From: an uncultured Faecalibacterium sp.
Lineage (GTDB): Bacteria > Bacillota > Clostridia > Oscillospirales > Ruminococcaceae
Length of the DNA stretch: 8,499 bases
NCBI GenBank assembly: GCA_934525735.1
Contig: CAKSZM010000074.1
Span: 1-8,499, forward strand
Reading direction: 5' to 3'
The translations under genes and the position numbers were made by a program. Below are positions 5,399 through 8,499 of the stretch, in pieces. Below the pieces are notes generated by a model. That model worked only from the letters and a program-made list of their open reading frames with translations. It was not told the origin of the DNA and ran no database searches. Position 1 is the stretch's first letter. The number at the start of each line of letters is the position of its first letter.

Positions 5399-6523
5399 AT
5401 GGAAGCATCCAAGGTCTATTATACGGATTTCCGCTGTCCTGTGGGTACCAGCCTGCTGGACAAGCTGCGCCGGGTGTGCATTGCTGCCGGCTTCAAGGAC
5501 ATCGATATGGATGGCAAGTTCGTTGCCATCAAGATGCATTTCGGCGAGCTGGGCAATCTGGCTTTTCTGCGCCCCAATTACGCCAAGGTGGTGGCTGACC
5601 TGTGCAAGGAGCAGGGCGGTCTGCCTTTCCTGACCGACTGCAACACCCTGTACCCGGGCAGCCGCAAAAATGCACTGGAACACCTCACCTGCGCCCAGCT
5701 GAACGGCTTCTGGCCCATGACCACCGGCTGCCAGATCATCATCGCCGACGGTCTGCGCGGCACCGATGAAGCTGAGGTGCCGGTGCCGAACGGCGAATAC
5801 TGCAAGACCGCCAAGATCGGCCGCGCCATCATGGATGCAGATGTGTTCATCAGCCTGACCCACTTCAAAGGGCACGAGTCCACCGGTTTCGGCGGCGCCA
5901 TCAAGAACATCGGCATGGGCTGCGGTTCCCGCGCGGGCAAGATGGAGCAGCACGCCTCCGGCCACCCGGTTGTGCAGGAGAGCCTGTGCCGCGGCTGCCA
6001 CCGCTGCGCCAAGGAGTGCGGCTCCGACGCCATCTCCTACAACGAGAACAACAAGGCTGTCATTGACCAGGACAAGTGCAAGGGCTGCGGCCGCTGCATC
6101 GGCGCCTGCAACTTCGACGCCATTTACTCCAAGTGCGACAGCGCCAACGAGATGCTGGACCGCAAGATGGCCGAGTACGCTGCCGCCGTCTGTGCAGGCC
6201 GCCCCTGCTTCCACATCAGCCTTGTGCAGGACATCAGCCCCAACTGCGACTGCCACGGCGAGAACGATGCCCCCATCCTGCCGGATATCGGCATCTTTGC
6301 CTCCTTCGACCCGGTGGCGCTGGATCAGGCCTGTGCCGACGCCTGTCTGAATGCAACCCCGCTGCCCAACAGCCAGCTGAGCAACAATCTGGCCAAGGAA
6401 GGCTGGAACTGCCACCACGACAACTTCAAGGATTCCAACCCCAACATCGAGTGGAAGGCAACGCTGGAGCAGGCCGAAAAGATCGGCATGGGCACCCGCC
6501 AGTATGTGCTGAAAAAAGTCTGA
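5399..6523 (+). CDS. DUF362 domain-containing protein with two [4Fe-4S] ferredoxin motifs
   Basis: A 374-residue cytoplasmic protein. Residues 1 to about 190 match the DUF362 family, with DKFV-type AIKMHFGELGN, FLTDCNTLYPGSRKNA, ISLTHFKGHESTGFGGAIKN and GMGCGSRAGK. A ferredoxin-like insert follows with C197-x2-C200-x2-C203-x3-C207 and C227-x2-C230-x2-C233-x3-C237, enough for two [4Fe-4S] clusters. A C-terminal part resumes DUF362 with DIGIFASFDPVALDQACADAC. DUF362 proteins are common in anaerobes; their reaction is not established, and electron transfer is inferred only from the clusters. The start at 5399 was chosen because GGAGGAG stands directly before it; an in-frame ATG at 5357 would add 14 basic residues and has no ribosome binding site. 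It is a single-gene unit with its own promoter and terminator. Confidence 0.93.
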   Translation: MEASKVYYTDFRCPVGTSLLDKLRRVCIAAGFKDIDMDGKFVAIKMHFGELGNLAFLRPNYAKVVADLCKEQGGLPFLTDCNTLYPGSRKNALEHLTCAQLNGFWPMTTGCQIIIADGLRGTDEAEVPVPNGEYCKTAKIGRAIMDADVFISLTHFKGHESTGFGGAIKNIGMGCGSRAGKMEQHASGHPVVQESLCRGCHRCAKECGSDAISYNENNKAVIDQDKCKGCGRCIGACNFDAIYSKCDSANEMLDRKMAEYAAAVCAGRPCFHISLVQDISPNCDCHGENDAPILPDIGIFASFDPVALDQACADACLNATPLPNSQLSNNLAKEGWNCHHDNFKDSNPNIEWKATLEQAEKIGMGTRQYVLKKV

Positions 6524-6538
6524 TAGGTCTGATAGAGC

Positions 6539-6574
6539 AAAAAAGAAGCTGACCGCATGGCCAGCTTCTTTTTT
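6539..6574. terminator. Bidirectional terminator between convergent genes
   Basis: The arms AAAAAAGAAGCTG (6539-6551) and CAGCTTCTTTTTT (6562-6574) pair perfectly over 13 bases, with two more C-G pairs beyond one mismatch and a GCAT loop. The A-run on one side and T-run on the other make it work on both strands. It lies 16 bases after the DUF362 stop and 9 bases beyond the lipoprotein stop on the other strand. Confidence 0.92.
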
Positions 6575-6582
6575 GATTTGCT

Positions 6583-7209
6583 TTAAACTTCCACGTCCGG
6601 AACCATCTCGTCCAGCACGGTCTGCAGGGCCTGCCAGTTTTTCAGGGTGCAGCCCGGCAGGGTGTCGGGGTCAAGCCCGGCGTCCTGAATGCGGCCGGTC
6701 ATGCTTTCCTTGTCGCTCAGCAGCGCCAGAGCATCCGGCTCGATCATGGTCCATGCTTCGGCAAAGTTCTCCTGATCGTCCGCCGACAGGCTGTCGTACC
6801 AGTTGCCGACAGCTTCCTGCACAGCGTCCTCTGTGCGTGCCGACAGGCGGGCTTCCTCGGCCCACTGCAGCAGGGAAGCAGCGGCGATCACTGATTTCAG
6901 CGAGCAGCCGGACACGCCCGGCCCCCAGCCGAGGCACGGCTCGAAGGCGTCCGAAGTACCGGTGATGGAGAAGATGGAATTCTCGTCAAAATTGCCGGGA
7001 TTCAGCTGTGAAGTATTGGCTTCGGTGGTGGAATCGGGCACAGCCTCACTGGAAGCGGGAGCAGAGGCGCTGTCCGATGCGGATGCAGAACTGGGCGCTT
7101 CCGAAGAGCTGCTGCCGGACGCAGCGGAGCCGCCGCAGCCGGCCAGCACGCTGCAGGCAATGGCGGCGCACAGCAGCAGCGAGAGGATACGGGTATATTT
7201 CAATTTCAT
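6583..7209 (-). CDS. Uncharacterised lipoprotein
   Basis: A 208-residue protein with a type II signal peptide: basic start MKLKYTR, hydrophobic core, and lipobox LAGC with the acylated cysteine at C25. A low-complexity linker rich in Ser, Ala, Glu and Asp (about 26-68) follows, typical of surface lipoproteins of Gram-positive bacteria. The remaining 140 residues are acidic, probably mostly helical (for example SVIAAASLLQWAEEARL and QEAVGNWYDSLSADDQENFAEAW), and hold three cysteines. I do not recognise the domain. By its signal it would be anchored on the outer face of the membrane. The ATG is preceded by AAGGAGG at eight bases and by a consensus promoter. The gene is single, converging on the DUF362 gene. 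Confidence 0.88.
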   Translation of the reverse strand: MKLKYTRILSLLLCAAIACSVLAGCGGSAASGSSSSEAPSSASASDSASAPASSEAVPDSTTEANTSQLNPGNFDENSIFSITGTSDAFEPCLGWGPGVSGCSLKSVIAAASLLQWAEEARLSARTEDAVQEAVGNWYDSLSADDQENFAEAWTMIEPDALALLSDKESMTGRIQDAGLDPDTLPGCTLKNWQALQTVLDEMVPDVEV

Positions 7210-7266
7210 AGCAAAGTCCTCCTTGACCCGGCAGAACGCCGGAGCATCTCGAAACGATACACCCTA

Positions 7267-7295
7267 AGTATACGTTCTGCATGAGCGGTTGTCAA
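7267..7295 (-). promoter_or_regulatory. Consensus sigma-A promoter of the lipoprotein gene
   Basis: On the minus strand, TTGACA (7295-7290), exactly 17 bases, then TATACT (7272-7267). The transcript would start near 7260, about 50 bases before the ATG. Confidence 0.88.
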
Positions 7296-7311
7296 TCGGA
7301 GCAGATGCGAC

Positions 7312-7361
7312 GAATTTCAAGCAGACCTGTGCAGGGTATACAAAAATGCGGCTTGAATTTC
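7312..7361. promoter_or_regulatory. Imperfect inverted repeat between divergent promoters (possible operator)
   Basis: GAATTTCAAGC at 7312-7322 and GCTTGAATTTC at 7351-7361 are reverse complements with one mismatch. They lie between the -35 boxes of the lipoprotein and glcT promoters. They could be a shared regulator site or a cruciform, but chance is not excluded. The gene-free stretch 7210-7551 otherwise contains only the two promoters and the glcT leader RNA elements. Confidence 0.3.
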
Positions 7362-7376
7362 GGGCAGTTCAACGCA

Positions 7377-7405
7377 TTGACATTTTCTGTGCTGGCTCGT
7401 ATAAT
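7377..7405 (+). promoter_or_regulatory. Consensus sigma-A promoter of glcT
   Basis: TTGACA at 7377-7382, a 17-base spacer, and TATAAT at 7400-7405: both hexamers perfect. Transcription would begin near 7412, leaving a leader of about 140 bases that carries the antiterminator and terminator structures. Confidence 0.93.
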
Positions 7406-7430
7406 CAAAGCAGACAAGTGAATTTATCAG

Positions 7431-7461
7431 TGCGTGTAACTGTTCGATCAGGCATGAGCAT
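7431..7461 (+). promoter_or_regulatory. RNA antiterminator (RAT), GlcT type
   Basis: The leader contains GTGTAACTG, then TTCGATCAGGCATGAG. As I recall it, this is nearly the RAT in front of ptsG in Bacillus and Staphylococcus (GTGTTACTGATTCGATCAGGCATGAG type). A lower stem tgc/gca (7431-7433 with 7458-7460) and an upper ctg/cag stem can form with the unpaired A- and G-rich side bulges typical of these elements. Binding of the RNA-binding domain of a BglG-family protein would stabilise it and stop the adjoining terminator from forming. Its match to the GlcT subtype, not the LicT one, is the main reason for calling the gene downstream glcT. Confidence 0.75.
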
Positions 7462-7491
7462 CAGAGGGAATGCGGCAATGGCATCCCTTTG
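7462..7491 (+). terminator. Conditional terminator in the glcT leader
   Basis: The arms 7462-7473 and 7481-7491 form eleven pairs (one G-T) with one bulged A, around a seven-base loop. The sequence after it is T-rich but interrupted (TTGG's end, then ggttcttgtgccc, then CTTTTTCTTTTTC to 7515). It begins directly after the RAT, the arrangement expected for antitermination control. The imperfect T-tract makes it a weaker call than the other terminators. Confidence 0.6.
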
Positions 7492-7551
7492 GTTCTTGTG
7501 CCCTTTTTCTTTTTCACAAAAGCTGCGGCATGGAAGCGGAGGAGTGCGGCG

Positions 7552-8370
7552 ATGCAGGCTGTAAAGGTATTCAATAACAATGCGGTGTCGGTGGTCATGC
7601 CGGACGGCAGGGAAGCCATTCTCGTGGGCAACGGGCTTGGGTTTGGCCGCCGCCCGGGGGACGTGATCGACAAAAGCCGCGTTTCCAAGGTGTACTATGT
7701 GCAGAATGAATTGCAGACCAAGTTCCTCAAGATGCTGGATAACGTTACCCCGCAGGTGATGCAGGCCGCCGAGCGCATCTCGCTGGCGGCAGAAGAGCAG
7801 GGCATCCTGCTCAGCAGCAAAAGCACCATCTCGCTGGTGGATCACATCAGCTTTGCGCTGGAACGTGTGGAAAAGGGCACCTTTCTGCCCAACCTCATGC
7901 TCTCGGAGACCCGAATGCTGTACCCGAAGGAGTACGCGGTGGGGCAAAGGGCACTGGAGCTTGTCCGGCAGTTCTGCGGCGTACAGCTGCCGGAGGACGA
8001 AGCGGGCTACATTGCCCTGCATCTGGTAGCCGGTGCGGCGGACGGTGCGCTGGCTTATGACACCGTAAAATTCGTCATGGCGGTCAAGGAGATCATCTGC
8101 GATACCTATCATTGTACCTTTGAGGAAGAGAGCCTCGAGACCACCCGCCTGACCGTGCACCTCAAGTTTCTGGCGGCGCGCATCCTGCGGCACACCCCGT
8201 GGCAGGACGCCGGGTTGGAATCCATGTACACGGTGCTTTTGCAGCGCGACAGCCGCAACGAGGTGTGCTTACAGCGCATCAATGCCTATCTGCGTCAGGA
8301 ATTTGATTACGAGCTGGATCATCAGGAGCAGGTTTATCTGCTCATCCACCTGACCAAGATCGTCCGATAA
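7552..8370 (+). CDS. glcT: BglG/GlcT-family transcription antiterminator
   Basis: A 272-residue RNA-binding regulator. Residues 1 to about 55 are the CAT RNA-binding domain (VKVFNNNAVSVV, then GNGLGFGRRPGDVID). PRD1 (about 65-170) holds the phosphorylatable H98 (LVDHISFALERV) and H157 (GYIALHLVAGA). PRD2 (about 172-272) holds H203 (TVHLKFLAARIL) and H266 (YLLIHLTKIV). All four family histidines are therefore present, implying control by PTS phosphorylation: EII phosphorylation inactivates and sugar uptake activates. The RAT in its own leader and the PTS gene starting after it indicate control of a sugar-PTS operon, probably glucose type; LicT-like specificity is the alternative. ATG 7552 was chosen because GGAGGAG lies seven bases ahead; a GTG at 7489 lies in frame but would put the start inside the terminator hairpin. 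Confidence 0.9.
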   Translation: MQAVKVFNNNAVSVVMPDGREAILVGNGLGFGRRPGDVIDKSRVSKVYYVQNELQTKFLKMLDNVTPQVMQAAERISLAAEEQGILLSSKSTISLVDHISFALERVEKGTFLPNLMLSETRMLYPKEYAVGQRALELVRQFCGVQLPEDEAGYIALHLVAGAADGALAYDTVKFVMAVKEIICDTYHCTFEEESLETTRLTVHLKFLAARILRHTPWQDAGLESMYTVLLQRDSRNEVCLQRINAYLRQEFDYELDHQEQVYLLIHLTKIVR

Positions 8371-8380
8371 AACGCTTCAA

Positions 8381-8400
8381 CAGGGCGTCCGGAAGCCCTG
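8381..8400 (+). other. Small hairpin between glcT and the PTS gene
   Basis: CAGGGC at 8381-8386 pairs with GCCCTG at 8395-8400 around an 8-base loop. There is no T-tract, so it should not terminate; it may be an mRNA processing or stability element. No promoter or second RAT is seen in 8371-8458, so the next gene is probably co-transcribed with glcT. Confidence 0.4.
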
Positions 8401-8458
8401 CGGAATAGAAATCATCCCCCCAAAAACAGTCAAGTCAAAAAGTGAGGAGTATTACACG

Positions 8459-8499
8459 ATGAAAGAAAAAGTCATGAATGGCTTGGAAAAGTTCTCCAA
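8459..8499 (+). CDS. Start of a PTS sugar permease (EIIC/EIIBC), cut by the window end
   Basis: Only 13 whole codons are present: MKEKVMNGLEKFS. This amphipathic start is typical of glucose- or N-acetylglucosamine-type EIIC proteins, where it precedes the first membrane helix. The ATG is preceded by GAGGAG at a suitable distance and lies 88 bases after glcT. The assignment leans on this short stretch and on the antiterminator context; specificity cannot be told. ptsG would be the expectation if the RAT type is read correctly. Confidence 0.6.
   Translation, partial: MKEKVMNGLEKFS

Noticed and set aside
7489..7551. GTG at 7489 as an earlier glcT start.
   Set aside because: It falls inside the leader terminator hairpin, and the conserved BglG-family N-terminus begins at the ATG at 7552 with its own ribosome binding site.

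Overview
The window reads as chromosome of a moderately GC-rich gut Firmicute, most likely Faecalibacterium prausnitzii or a close Ruminococcaceae relative. This is inferred from GC-rich coding with AGGAGG-type ribosome binding sites, consensus sigma-A or extended -10 promoters, and the gene content. No database search was possible, so the species call is tentative.

Layout. (1) 1-531: the 3' part of a tRNA-Glu(UUC) gene and its terminator, then a gene-free repeat zone. In that zone a 37-bp exact direct repeat, carrying an inverted copy of the tRNA 3' end, brackets about 300 bp of structured, internally repeated DNA. (2) 532-4092, minus strand: a tight five-gene operon. In transcription order it holds two TrkA/RCK-type nucleotide-binding proteins, a YdbS-like and a YdbT-like bacterial PH-domain membrane protein, and a HAD phosphatase. 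Two junctions are ATGA overlaps, and the operon ends at a strong hairpin at 473-518. (3) 4093-5212, plus strand: undecaprenyl-diphosphate phosphatase (uppP) is transcribed divergently from the operon. Its usual N-terminus is encoded and sits behind a perfect Shine-Dalgarno sequence, but without an ATG, GTG or TTG start codon. (4) 5251-5298: a perfect 22-bp-stem palindrome of unknown role. (5) 5399-6574: a DUF362 protein with two [4Fe-4S] ferredoxin motifs, closed by a bidirectional terminator it shares with a convergent lipoprotein gene (6583-7209, minus). (6) 7210-8499: divergent promoters, then a BglG/GlcT-family antiterminator gene. Its own leader carries a GlcT-type RNA antiterminator followed by a hairpin terminator. 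The first codons of what is probably the glucose-type PTS permease follow.

The genes form independent units: potassium or ion-flux regulation plus membrane proteins (operon 2), cell-wall lipid carrier recycling (uppP), an uncharacterised iron-sulfur protein, an uncharacterised lipoprotein, and a sugar-PTS regulon controlled by antitermination. The points most worth a second look are the tRNA-derived repeat unit, the missing uppP start codon, the 48-bp palindrome, and the autoregulatory RAT in front of glcT. I see no clear new defence or mobile system.
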